Shown here one piece after another: positions 50,276-58,433 of a stretch of DNA of 64,000 bases. The stretch's first letter is position 1. Each line of letters opens with the position of its first letter. The translations under genes were made by a program, and so were the position numbers. Source of the DNA: Fontibacillus puldeungensis (GTDB lineage Bacteria > Bacillota > Bacilli > Paenibacillales > Paenibacillaceae). The notes beneath the pieces were generated by a model that saw nothing but the letters and a program-made list of their open reading frames with translations, was not told the DNA's origin and ran no database searches. The stretch lies in assembly GCF_042678945.1 (NCBI RefSeq), contig NZ_JBHTLM010000002.1, forward strand, positions 434,001 to 498,000, read 5' to 3'.

Positions 50276-51574
50276 ATGGACCGACATAAAAATAAAGCCA
50301 CGATTTTGTCAGTTCTATGTATGGGACTTGGTCAAGTATATAATCGCCAGTACATTAAGGGATTGATATTTTTACTGCTCGAGGCTTTAGGGCTCACCTA
50401 TTTTATTAACAACTTATATAAAGCGATTTGGGGTATCGTGACGCTCGGGGAAACGCCAAGAACGCCCAAGAATATGAATGGACACTGGGATCATTCTATT
50501 TTCATTATGATTCAAAGCTTAATAACCATATTATTCTTGGCTGTTTTTGTCATTATTTACATTATGAATGTAAGAGATGCACGCAAAATTGGTCAGGAGA
50601 GAGACCTTGGCAAGAAGCCGAACAATTTCTTGCAGTCTATACGCTATGTGCTTGACTATAAATTTGCGGTTGCATTTTTAACCATTCCTACAATAGGGAT
50701 ATTGTTCTTTACCGTAATGCCGATTATCTTCATGATTATGCTGGCCTTCACCAACTATTCGGCACCTAAGCATATTCCGCCGGCCATGCTCGTCGATTGG
50801 GTCGGATTTGAAACGTTTAAAAATTTGGTCGCGCTCAAAACGTGGAGCCATACGTTCTATGGAGTATTAACCTGGACGATCGTTTGGGCGATATTGTCGA
50901 CGGTTACCACTTACTTCGGTGGACTATTGGTCGCTTTGCTCATTAATCAGCAGGGCGTCCGGTTCAAAGGGCTGTGGAGAACGATTCTAATTCTCCCGTA
51001 CGCGGTTCCACAGCTTATTTCGCTGCTCGTTATGAGAAATATGTTTAACGGACAATTCGGGCCGATTAACCAGTATTTAGGATATTTCGGCCTTGACGGT
51101 TTACCGTGGCTAACCGATCCCTTCTGGGCGAAGGTAACGGTTATCGTAGTAAACATGTGGGTTGGTATTCCGGTATCGATGCTGCTTATTCTAGGTGTAT
51201 TGACGACGATTCCGAAGGATATGTACGAAGCCGCCGAGGTAGATGGGGCTACCGGCTTCCAAAAATTCAAAATCGTCACGCTTCCGATGGTGCTGTTCAC
51301 TACGGCGCCAACGCTCATTATGCAATTCGCCGGCAACATCAACAACTTTAACGCGATTTTCCTGCTGACAGGAGGAGATCCGGTCAAAGGGGATTACCAA
51401 TATGCTGGAGCAACCGATCTGCTGGTTACCTGGCTATACAAACTGACACTTAATCAGAACAGATACAACATGGCTTCCGCCATCGGGATCATCATTTTCT
51501 TGATTATCGCCTCTTTCTCTATCTACAACTACCGGAGAACCAAGTCGTTTAAAGAGGAGGATATGATCCAATGA
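50276..51574 (+). CDS. Maltodextrin ABC transporter permease, MalF/MdxF type
   Basis: A 432-residue integral membrane protein with two extra N-terminal membrane segments (residues about 12-48 and 77-97) before the usual six, as in MdxF-type permeases. The EAA loop that contacts the ATPase is EAAEVDGATGFQKFKIVTLP (about residues 320-339). It imports maltodextrins with the MalG-type partner, whose start overlaps its stop by ATGA. The start is ATG 50276 with GGGAGAGGAG upstream. No ATPase gene is present in the operon, so a shared MsmX-like ATPase encoded elsewhere is expected. Confidence 0.92.
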   Translation: MDRHKNKATILSVLCMGLGQVYNRQYIKGLIFLLLEALGLTYFINNLYKAIWGIVTLGETPRTPKNMNGHWDHSIFIMIQSLITILFLAVFVIIYIMNVRDARKIGQERDLGKKPNNFLQSIRYVLDYKFAVAFLTIPTIGILFFTVMPIIFMIMLAFTNYSAPKHIPPAMLVDWVGFETFKNLVALKTWSHTFYGVLTWTIVWAILSTVTTYFGGLLVALLINQQGVRFKGLWRTILILPYAVPQLISLLVMRNMFNGQFGPINQYLGYFGLDGLPWLTDPFWAKVTVIVVNMWVGIPVSMLLILGVLTTIPKDMYEAAEVDGATGFQKFKIVTLPMVLFTTAPTLIMQFAGNINNFNAIFLLTGGDPVKGDYQYAGATDLLVTWLYKLTLNQNRYNMASAIGIIIFLIIASFSIYNYRRTKSFKEEDMIQ

Positions 51575-52416
51575 GCGGCATGAAAATAAGAAAAAACATT
51601 CGGTTGACGTTGAGCTATATTATGCTCGTCATTCTCTGCATCTGTGCCGTATATCCGGTGCTTTGGGTCGTACTTGGCTCATTTCGTCCAGGCAAATCGC
51701 TCTACAGTGATACGCTGATTCCGGAACAGTTTACTTTAGAGCATTATCATGAACTGTTTACTTCGGAAACGTACCTGTTTGGCCACTGGTACATGAATAC
51801 GCTGAAAATAGCAACGTTCTCTATGCTGCTGGGCGTGCTGCTGACGCTCCTCACGAGCTACGCGGTCTCCCGGTTCCGGTTCCGCGGACGGAAGACAGCA
51901 CTGTCAGGACTGCTGGTCCTGGGCATGTTCCCTGGCTTTATGAGTATGATTGCCATCTATCTGCTTCTCAGAGAACTGCACCTGCTGGATACCCATATTG
52001 CCCTTATCATCGTTTATGCAGCGGGGGCACCACTGCAAGGAACCTTTATCGCTAAAGGGTTCCTCGATACGATTCCCCGGTCACTTGACGAAGCAGCGCG
52101 TATTGACGGGGCCAGCAACTTTATGATTTTCAGACGAATTATTATTCCGCTGTCCAAGCCAATGCTGACGTATATGGCGTTAACCCAATTTGTCGGTCCA
52201 TGGGTAGACTTTATTTTCGCTCGGCTGGTGCTGCGCACGAAGGAAAATTGGACGCTTGCGGTAGGTATGTGGGACATGGTCAGCAGTAACCAGAACTCGA
52301 ATTTTACACTGTTTGCCGCGGGTGCTGTATTGATCGCTTTGCCAATTACCATTTTGTTCATGTTCCTGCAACGGCTACTTGTCAGTGGGTTGACTTCAGG
52401 AGCAAGCAAAGGATAA
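51571..52416 (+). CDS. Maltodextrin ABC transporter permease, MalG/MdxG type
   Basis: A 281-residue permease with six membrane segments and the EAA loop LDEAARIDGASNFMIFRRII (about residues 171-190). It forms the heterodimeric channel with the preceding MalF-type protein. The ATGA overlap suggests coupled translation. A hairpin terminator follows, separating it from the chemoreceptor gene. Confidence 0.93.
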   Translation: MSGMKIRKNIRLTLSYIMLVILCICAVYPVLWVVLGSFRPGKSLYSDTLIPEQFTLEHYHELFTSETYLFGHWYMNTLKIATFSMLLGVLLTLLTSYAVSRFRFRGRKTALSGLLVLGMFPGFMSMIAIYLLLRELHLLDTHIALIIVYAAGAPLQGTFIAKGFLDTIPRSLDEAARIDGASNFMIFRRIIIPLSKPMLTYMALTQFVGPWVDFIFARLVLRTKENWTLAVGMWDMVSSNQNSNFTLFAAGAVLIALPITILFMFLQRLLVSGLTSGASKG

Positions 52417-52453
52417 CGGTGATTGTCTTTGGAAAATTGAACGAGACATCTGG

Positions 52454-52491
52454 GTATAGCCTCAGTTTTTCTGAGCGTCTATACCTTTTTT
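52454..52491 (+). terminator. Intrinsic terminator of the ABC transporter operon
   Basis: GTATAG-C-CTCAG pairs with CTGAG-CGT-CTATAC around TTTTT, followed by TTTTTT. Confidence 0.85.
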
Positions 52492-52546
52492 GTTCCAAAA
52501 ATAGGGTTGAGGAAGCTAATGGTACATATATAGAGGGGGAACATCA

Positions 52547-54613
52547 ATGAAGTTTCGTGGCCTAATTCGGATGAATTCGGTAGGGATGAAACTATTTGTT
52601 ATTCTGTTTGCGACAGTTGTGGCGTTATCAGGGGGGCTTGGATTTAGCTCTTATTCGATGTCCAAAGAGATTATACGGGAGCAGGTTGCCTCTGCTTCTT
52701 CACAGGCGATTGAGCAGGCAGCGGACAAGCTTGATTTTATGTTTGCGGAGTATGAGTCGCTCTCAAGGCAGCTGGCGGTTGACCAGGCTTTAAAAAGTGA
52801 TCTGGAAACCGTTAACAAGCCGGGAATCGGGACCGTTGAAAAAGTGCAGGCCGAGGATCGGATTCGTAAAAAGCTGGATGCCCTTAAGGGATCGGATGAA
52901 CGTTTGCAGGGGGTAAGGCTGGTTGCAAAAAGTGTTCAGGAGGCGGAATCGTACAAATCCTCCGGCGTGAGCGGGATTCGTACGGATGCCAATGTTGAGA
53001 GTAGGGTAAAGACAATACTGGAAGCCGACGGTCGCCCTGTATGGTTTCCAGCGTTAAAAAAGGGCTTTTTCGACGCCTACACGGAACCGACGGTCACGAT
53101 GGGCAGACTGCTACGAAACATGAAGCATCCGGAAGCAGAATACTTTTTGCTGTTCGAGATTAGAGAGAAATCGTTCGGCGATATTTTATCCAATTTGAAA
53201 ATCGGAAAATCCGGGGAGGTAAGAGTTCTTACGGCGGATAACAAAATCGTTCATGCTGTGAACGGTGATCTGCTGGAATCTGTTTCAACGATCAAGCTTG
53301 CTCAGAAGCTTCAGGAGAGCAGTGGCTCCTCATCATTCCGTACAAAGGATGAACATGGTGTAAAACAACTTGTCGTGTATAAGCCACTGAAGACTGCCGA
53401 TTGGCGTATCATGGGCTTTGCTCCCGAGAGCGACTTCCTGAGCGCTGCGGACAAGCTGATCTATGTGACGTTGTATGTCCTGGGGTGCGCCGTCATCGTT
53501 GCCGTCTTAATCGGATATATCCTGCTGCGAATGGTTGGGCGGCCATTGGACAAGCTGTGCCGGCTTATGGAAGAGGGGGAACGGGGGAATTTAAGCGTAC
53601 GAACCCATTTTAAAGGGCGAGACGAAATCGGCCGACTGGGTCACAGCTTCAATAGTATGCTGGAGCAAATTTCGAAGCTGGTGGAGCGTACAAATGGTTC
53701 AACTCAGGAGCTTCTGGTAACGGCAGAGCAGCTTACCCGTACTTCGAAAGATACTTCCTCAGCCGCCGGGGAAATGGCCGGAGCCGCAGGTGAAATTGCC
53801 CAAGGAGCAGCTAGTTTGGCTGATGAAGCGGAGAACGGTACGATGCTTGTTGAAGAGGTTGGAAAACGAGTGAGTCAGGTTAATGCTTCGAACACGTCAA
53901 TGAACGAATCTGCTGCCCGCATCATCGCAGTAAGTCAAACCGGTCAGCAGTACATGGAGCAGCTTGTTGAGAAAACGGAGGCTGTTTCCCGATTGACAGG
54001 GCTAATTGAAGAAAATTCCGGAAAGCTGACGAAAAGTACTGATTCGATAAAAAGCATATTAGCGCCGATGGTGGACATTACCAAGCAGACCAATATATTG
54101 TCGCTCAATGCCTCAATCGAGGCTTCGAGGGCCGGGGAAGCCGGGAAGGGCTTTATAGTTATCGCCGAAGAAATCCGTCGGCTTGCTACCCAGTCAGGCC
54201 ATTCCATTGAGACGGTTTCCGCAGTGACCGAGGAGATTCAGGAGACGATCGGGAATACGGTAGAAGTGCTTTTAAGCATCTCGCCGATGTTTGCGGCGCA
54301 GTTGAACTCAGTAAAGGAAGCGGCATCCATTTTCAAAAATGTTAAGCAAGAGATGGAAAAGTTCGTTTTGCATATTCATCAATCTTCAGCCTCGGTTGAA
54401 GAGCTGAACCATTCGCAATCGGTAATGCGCGATTTTCTGACCAGCATCTCTTCAGTTGTTGAGCAAACAAATGCATCAACCCAAGAGGTCGCATCCATGG
54501 CGGCAGACCAACATCAAGTAAGCGAGGAGCTAGTCCAGCTTTCCAATCGTCTCGAGGAGCTGGCGGCATCGCTTAAGGAGTCCTTAGGCGCATTCCAGGT
54601 AGACTTGGCCTAA
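52547..54613 (+). CDS. Methyl-accepting chemotaxis protein
   Basis: A 688-residue transmembrane receptor. It has membrane segment 1 at about residues 14-33, an extracellular sensor domain of about 270 residues (Cache-like), segment 2 at about 305-328, a HAMP domain (MVGRPLDKLCRLMEEGERGNLSVR, about 330-380) and a cytoplasmic MCP signalling coiled coil with the tip ILSLNASIEASRAGEAGKGF (about 520-540). It signals to CheA. Its place right after the maltodextrin importer suggests that it senses a maltose-related sugar or its binding protein, but the sensor domain does not show the ligand. It has its own terminator. Confidence 0.92.
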   Translation: MKFRGLIRMNSVGMKLFVILFATVVALSGGLGFSSYSMSKEIIREQVASASSQAIEQAADKLDFMFAEYESLSRQLAVDQALKSDLETVNKPGIGTVEKVQAEDRIRKKLDALKGSDERLQGVRLVAKSVQEAESYKSSGVSGIRTDANVESRVKTILEADGRPVWFPALKKGFFDAYTEPTVTMGRLLRNMKHPEAEYFLLFEIREKSFGDILSNLKIGKSGEVRVLTADNKIVHAVNGDLLESVSTIKLAQKLQESSGSSSFRTKDEHGVKQLVVYKPLKTADWRIMGFAPESDFLSAADKLIYVTLYVLGCAVIVAVLIGYILLRMVGRPLDKLCRLMEEGERGNLSVRTHFKGRDEIGRLGHSFNSMLEQISKLVERTNGSTQELLVTAEQLTRTSKDTSSAAGEMAGAAGEIAQGAASLADEAENGTMLVEEVGKRVSQVNASNTSMNESAARIIAVSQTGQQYMEQLVEKTEAVSRLTGLIEENSGKLTKSTDSIKSILAPMVDITKQTNILSLNASIEASRAGEAGKGFIVIAEEIRRLATQSGHSIETVSAVTEEIQETIGNTVEVLLSISPMFAAQLNSVKEAASIFKNVKQEMEKFVLHIHQSSASVEELNHSQSVMRDFLTSISSVVEQTNASTQEVASMAADQHQVSEELVQLSNRLEELAASLKESLGAFQVDLA

Positions 54614-54644
54614 CCCGATTGACTGTTCGTTGCATAAATTTCAA

Positions 54645-54683
54645 GCTGTCCCTCGATCTTTTCGAGGGACAGCATCTTTTTTT
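54645..54683 (+). terminator. Intrinsic terminator of the chemoreceptor gene
   Basis: A perfect 11-bp stem GCTGTCCCTCG with CGAGGGACAGC, followed by ATC and seven T. Confidence 0.92.
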
Positions 54684-54693
54684 AGGCATCAAG

Positions 54694-54810
54694 AAAGAGA
54701 ATAACGAACCGGAGGGAGTTTACGCCCGCATTTGGGAGCCACTTGTCAACATCCAAGTCTAATCAGGAACAAGTGGCGGACAAGAGCGGCCCGAGGTCGT
54801 TATTCTCTTT
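54694..54810. other. 117-bp nested inverted-repeat element between convergent genes
   Basis: Outer arms AAAGAGAATAACGA (54694-54707) and its exact complement at 54797-54810 enclose a second perfect 9-bp pair, GCCACTTGT (54738-54746) with ACAAGTGGC (54769-54777). It can fold into a long hairpin with an inner stem-loop on either strand. The flanks are only weakly T-rich, so it may be a terminator for the amylase transcript, a structured 3' end or a small mobile-element remnant. Confidence 0.65.
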
Positions 54811-54850
54811 TGCTGTTTATGCTTAGTGCTATTAAGGCTTTTGTTTTTAT

Positions 54851-56554
54851 TTACTCCAAAATCACCGTAGTATAAGCCGGGATCGTCAGCTTATCCCCGC
54901 TAAGGGCAGCGCTCGCATCGGTCGATTTCAGTATTTTGCTAAAGCTGCCATCCTGATTGGATTCGGAGCTTAATGGAACCGTTTGACTGCTCCCGGTCAA
55001 ATTGTGGACGACGAGCACCGACTGTTTCTCGGTATATCGAACAAAGGCGGTAATCCCGGGAAGACCAGTCGTATATTCCCGAATAGCTCCTTCTTTTAAA
55101 GCTGGAATGCTGTTTCTTAAGCGTATCATATTGCGGTAATGGGACAGCAGCGATTTTGGATCTGCGATTTGTTCTTTAACGGTAGAGCCAGGTTTGCCAG
55201 GATTGTTTGTTGCCATTTCCCAGGTCGTTTGCCCTTGGGCACCTCCAGGCTGCCACTGCATAGGCTCGCGAATATGCTCATCCGGCTTAACGCCAAGCAT
55301 ACCAATTTCTTCTCCGTAATAAATAAACGGATTTCCGGGAAGCGTCAGCAGGAGGCTGGCCCCCATTTTGGCATGATTAAGGTCCCCGTCCAGCTGGCTC
55401 ATGACCCGGTTCTGGTCGTGATTCGTCAAAAACGTAGCATCGACAAAATGTCCGCCTGATTTTTCACCATACAATTTGTAGATTCGCTCCAGGGTAAAAC
55501 CGAGATTGCCGTCCTTTTCGCTTTTTACCGATTGGACAATCGTTTCGGCTTCGCTGAAGTTAAATCCGGAGTCTAGTGCCTTATCCAAATACGGTGCGAT
55601 GAGAGTGGCCGAAGGATCCCAAATCTCCCCGACGAGGTAGGCGTCTTTATTCACTTCATTCAGACCGCTGCGGAATTCCTGCCACCAGGCTACGTTTTTC
55701 TCCGTTGTTTTCTTACCTTTATCGCTCATTAAATCCTCATAGATGTGTTTGGCCGCATCCAGCCGAAAGCCATCCACACCCTGCTTCAGCCAGAAACGCC
55801 CGATATCCTTCATTTCATCACGGACCTCCTGGTTATCGAAGTTGAGGTCAGGCATTCCGTCCCAAAAAATACCGAGATAGTGGCTGCCAAGCAGAGCATG
55901 CCACGGACTTCCGCTACCTGCAGCGCTCGTGCCGCCGGTGCCACGTTTTTGATCTTCCGCCCAGATATACCAGTTACGATATTTGCTGTCTTTGTTCTTG
56001 GCGGACTCTACGAACCAAGGGTTCGATTTAGCAGTGTGGTTGACGACCAGATCCATGATGACCTTGATTCCCCGTTTGTGGGCTTCGTCAAGAAACTTTT
56101 GAAAGTCTTCCATCGTTCCGTAGTCGGGATTAATGCTGCGATAATCTTTCACGTCATAGCCGTGATAGCTTGGAGAAGGCTGAATCGGCATGAGCCAGAT
56201 CCCTTCAACACCAAGGTCATCATTCGTATCGGGGTTGCCGTCATTTAAGTAATCGAGCTTTTGCGTTAGTCCTTTAAAGTCGCCGATGCCGTCTCCATTC
56301 GAGTCATAGAAGGAGCGGACAAAGACCTCATAGTACACGCTGGACGGCTGCGTGTCCACAGCTTGGGACGCCGGCTGTGCCGAATTCGCCTGTGCTTGAT
56401 TGTTGGAGGCATGGCCGGAATCCGCAGCTGAACCTGCAGGGGCGTTGCTTCTGCCAGGCTCTCCTGTACATCCGGCAAGGAGCAGCAGTGCCAGGATAGC
56501 GCTTCCAATCCGTTTTGAAAACGGCCGGAGGGTGGGGCTTTTGGGTACGCGCAT
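54851..56554 (-). CDS. Alpha-amylase family lipoprotein (GH13)
   Basis: A 567-residue exported lipoprotein. The signal peptide ends in LLLAGC with C29 lipidated, then a low-complexity Ala/Ser/Gln linker to about residue 70. The GH13 domain follows: YYEVFVRSFYDSNGDGIGD, DLVVNHTAKS, the nucleophile Asp in GVDGFRLDAAKH, the acid Glu in LVGEIWDPS and FLTNHDQNR, and a C-terminal beta domain. It hydrolyses starch-type polymers at the cell surface and feeds dextrins to the ABC importer. The ATG at 56554 fits the AAGGA site better than a TTG at 56560. An operator-bearing promoter lies upstream. Confidence 0.92.
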   Translation of the reverse strand: MRVPKSPTLRPFSKRIGSAILALLLLAGCTGEPGRSNAPAGSAADSGHASNNQAQANSAQPASQAVDTQPSSVYYEVFVRSFYDSNGDGIGDFKGLTQKLDYLNDGNPDTNDDLGVEGIWLMPIQPSPSYHGYDVKDYRSINPDYGTMEDFQKFLDEAHKRGIKVIMDLVVNHTAKSNPWFVESAKNKDSKYRNWYIWAEDQKRGTGGTSAAGSGSPWHALLGSHYLGIFWDGMPDLNFDNQEVRDEMKDIGRFWLKQGVDGFRLDAAKHIYEDLMSDKGKKTTEKNVAWWQEFRSGLNEVNKDAYLVGEIWDPSATLIAPYLDKALDSGFNFSEAETIVQSVKSEKDGNLGFTLERIYKLYGEKSGGHFVDATFLTNHDQNRVMSQLDGDLNHAKMGASLLLTLPGNPFIYYGEEIGMLGVKPDEHIREPMQWQPGGAQGQTTWEMATNNPGKPGSTVKEQIADPKSLLSHYRNMIRLRNSIPALKEGAIREYTTGLPGITAFVRYTEKQSVLVVHNLTGSSQTVPLSSESNQDGSFSKILKSTDASAALSGDKLTIPAYTTVILE

Positions 56555-56595
56555 ATGCAATCCATCCTTTTATATAAAAGTATCGTCTTTTCACC

Positions 56596-56633
56596 ATCAT
56601 ACCTGACTACGCTTAATAATTAAAACGTTTGCA
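56596..56633 (-). promoter_or_regulatory. Promoter and LacI-type operator of the amylase gene
   Basis: On the minus strand TTTAAT (56624-56619) and TATGAT (56601-56596) are 17 bp apart. The operator AAAACGTTTGCA (plus strand 56622-56633; TGCAAACGTTTT on the minus strand) overlaps the -35 box. Confidence 0.7.
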
Positions 56634-56812
56634 CAAGCGAAAATAGATGAATATTGCTTTTTCACTCGGTTTACTTGAGAAAATCAACAAATATCAGCGT
56701 AATATTAATGATTACTTGCTATTATCCACTATTACAATGCAGAACAACTCAAAAATTCATCTGTTGTATCAGGACTCGGACTTTTTTTAGAAAATAAGCA
56801 GTATTTTTAATG

Positions 56813-56824
56813 TGCAAACGTTTT
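56813..56824. promoter_or_regulatory. LacI-type operator before the MATE gene
   Basis: TGCAAACGTTTT is identical to the operators at 46129, 48663 and (inverted) 56622. A TATGAT box lies at 56844-56849. It may control the MATE gene 71 bp downstream, or act with the amylase operator across the 340-bp gap. The rest of that gap is A/T-rich with nothing else recognised. Confidence 0.65.
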
Positions 56825-56894
56825 ATTTTTCCTTATTATCTTATATGATCAGGATAGAATTGAAATTTTAGGATAATTAGGAGGTGTCTGCTCT

Positions 56895-58265
56895 GTGAAC
56901 GAAGCCGGAAAAAAGCTGTCCCTATTCGCACTAACCTGGCCGATATTTGTGGAAATGCTGCTCGGAATGCTGATGGGTAACATCGATACGTTTATGCTCA
57001 GCCATTATTCCGATCAGGCCGTTGCCGCCGTAGGGGTGGCCAATCAAATCATCTTTTTCGTCAATTTAATGTTCAATGTCGTGTCCGCAGGCACCAGTAT
57101 CTTGATTGCACAGTACATAGGAGCGCGGCGTGAGCAGTCGGCTTCAGAGGTGGCCGCGGTAGCGATTGTACTGAATTTACTGTTCGGTCTAGCCATTAGC
57201 TTGCTGCTCTATGCAGGAGGCCCGGTGCTATTCCGCTTCATGAACCTTCCTGTGGAGGTGCTTCCGGATGCTTCGACTTTTCTGCAAATTACCGGGGGGT
57301 TTGCCTTTATCGAAGCGGTCAGATTGACGATGGCGACGATTCTTCGCAGCTATGGGATGACCCGTATTACGATGTATGTCGCGCTTGGCATGAACGTCAT
57401 CAATCTGGTGGGCAATTATTTCGTATTGTACGGTTCATTTCCGCCTCCATTTTCCGGAGTATCGGGGGTAGCGCTGTCTACGCTGACGGCCCGCATTGCC
57501 GGCCTTGTTTTACTGACCTTACTTCTGATCATGAAGACCGGATTTTCGTGGCATTGGAATATGGTAAGTCCCCGGTCGATCCGTGCTTATGCCGGCGGAC
57601 TGTTCAAAATCGGTATTCCTACAGCGGGGGAAAGCTTCTTTTCCACGATGGCACAGCTTTGCATTACTTCGTTTATTGCGCTCCTAGGTACGCAGGCGTT
57701 ATCGGCCAAAATTTACGCACAAAATATCGGTATGTTCAACAACCTGTTTACATTGTCCTTGGCGCTGGCTACGGAAATCGTCATTGGCCGGTTAATCGGG
57801 GCGAAGCTGTTTGATGAGGCTTTTCAAAAAGGTAGGCGTTATGTCAGGATGGCTGCACTTATTTCCGCAGGATCGGCGCTATTGATTGCGCTAGGCTCAA
57901 GTTTTCTGATAGGCCTCTTTACGGACGATCAATTGATTATTCGGCAGGGGATGTACCTGCTTTGGCTTTCGGTCCTGCTCGAGTCCGGCCGTGCCGGGAA
58001 TCTGATTATGGTCAATGCGCTCCGCGCGGCGGGAGACGTGAAAACCCCGGTATATATCAGCGTTTCGTCCGTGTGGCTCGTTAGTGTCTTCCTGTCGTAT
58101 GTACTGGGAGTGCTCGTGGGGTGGGGAATGGTAGGCGTATACCTCGCGTTTATTGCCGACGAATGGCTGAAAACCTGGCTGCTGCGGCGGCGCTGGAAAT
58201 CAAGACGTTGGGAAAGCATGGAACTGATCGGCAGCGGTCATACGGTAAGTGGAAGTCCTTTTTAA
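56895..58265 (+). CDS. MATE-family efflux transporter
   Basis: A 456-residue membrane protein with about twelve hydrophobic segments in two homologous halves (LTWPIFVEMLLGMLMGNIDTFMLSHYS at the start; KIGIPTAGESFFSTMAQLC at the start of the second half near residue 236). MATE proteins export cationic drugs or metabolites in exchange for sodium or protons; the substrate is not predictable. The start is GTG 56895, set by GGAGGTG upstream. A maltose-type operator lies in front of the gene. It is a single gene with no obvious terminator before the cystine symporter. Confidence 0.9.
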   Translation: MNEAGKKLSLFALTWPIFVEMLLGMLMGNIDTFMLSHYSDQAVAAVGVANQIIFFVNLMFNVVSAGTSILIAQYIGARREQSASEVAAVAIVLNLLFGLAISLLLYAGGPVLFRFMNLPVEVLPDASTFLQITGGFAFIEAVRLTMATILRSYGMTRITMYVALGMNVINLVGNYFVLYGSFPPPFSGVSGVALSTLTARIAGLVLLTLLLIMKTGFSWHWNMVSPRSIRAYAGGLFKIGIPTAGESFFSTMAQLCITSFIALLGTQALSAKIYAQNIGMFNNLFTLSLALATEIVIGRLIGAKLFDEAFQKGRRYVRMAALISAGSALLIALGSSFLIGLFTDDQLIIRQGMYLLWLSVLLESGRAGNLIMVNALRAAGDVKTPVYISVSSVWLVSVFLSYVLGVLVGWGMVGVYLAFIADEWLKTWLLRRRWKSRRWESMELIGSGHTVSGSPF

Positions 58266-58433
58266 GGGAATAGCCCCCTATATTGTACGCATGAGTGCAA
58301 GCATTTTTTTGGAATAAAATTAATCCTATCAAAATACTTGTATTTATGATAATATTACGTCTGTAACTCATAAGGACGCCTTGTTTTAGAGGGTACGATT
58401 ACAAACGTAAATCACGATAGGGGGAGATCGTAG

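Noticed and set aside
58266..58433. S-box riboswitch or T-box before the cystine symporter
   Set aside because: Neither the S-box core nor a T-box sequence with terminator is present in this short leader.
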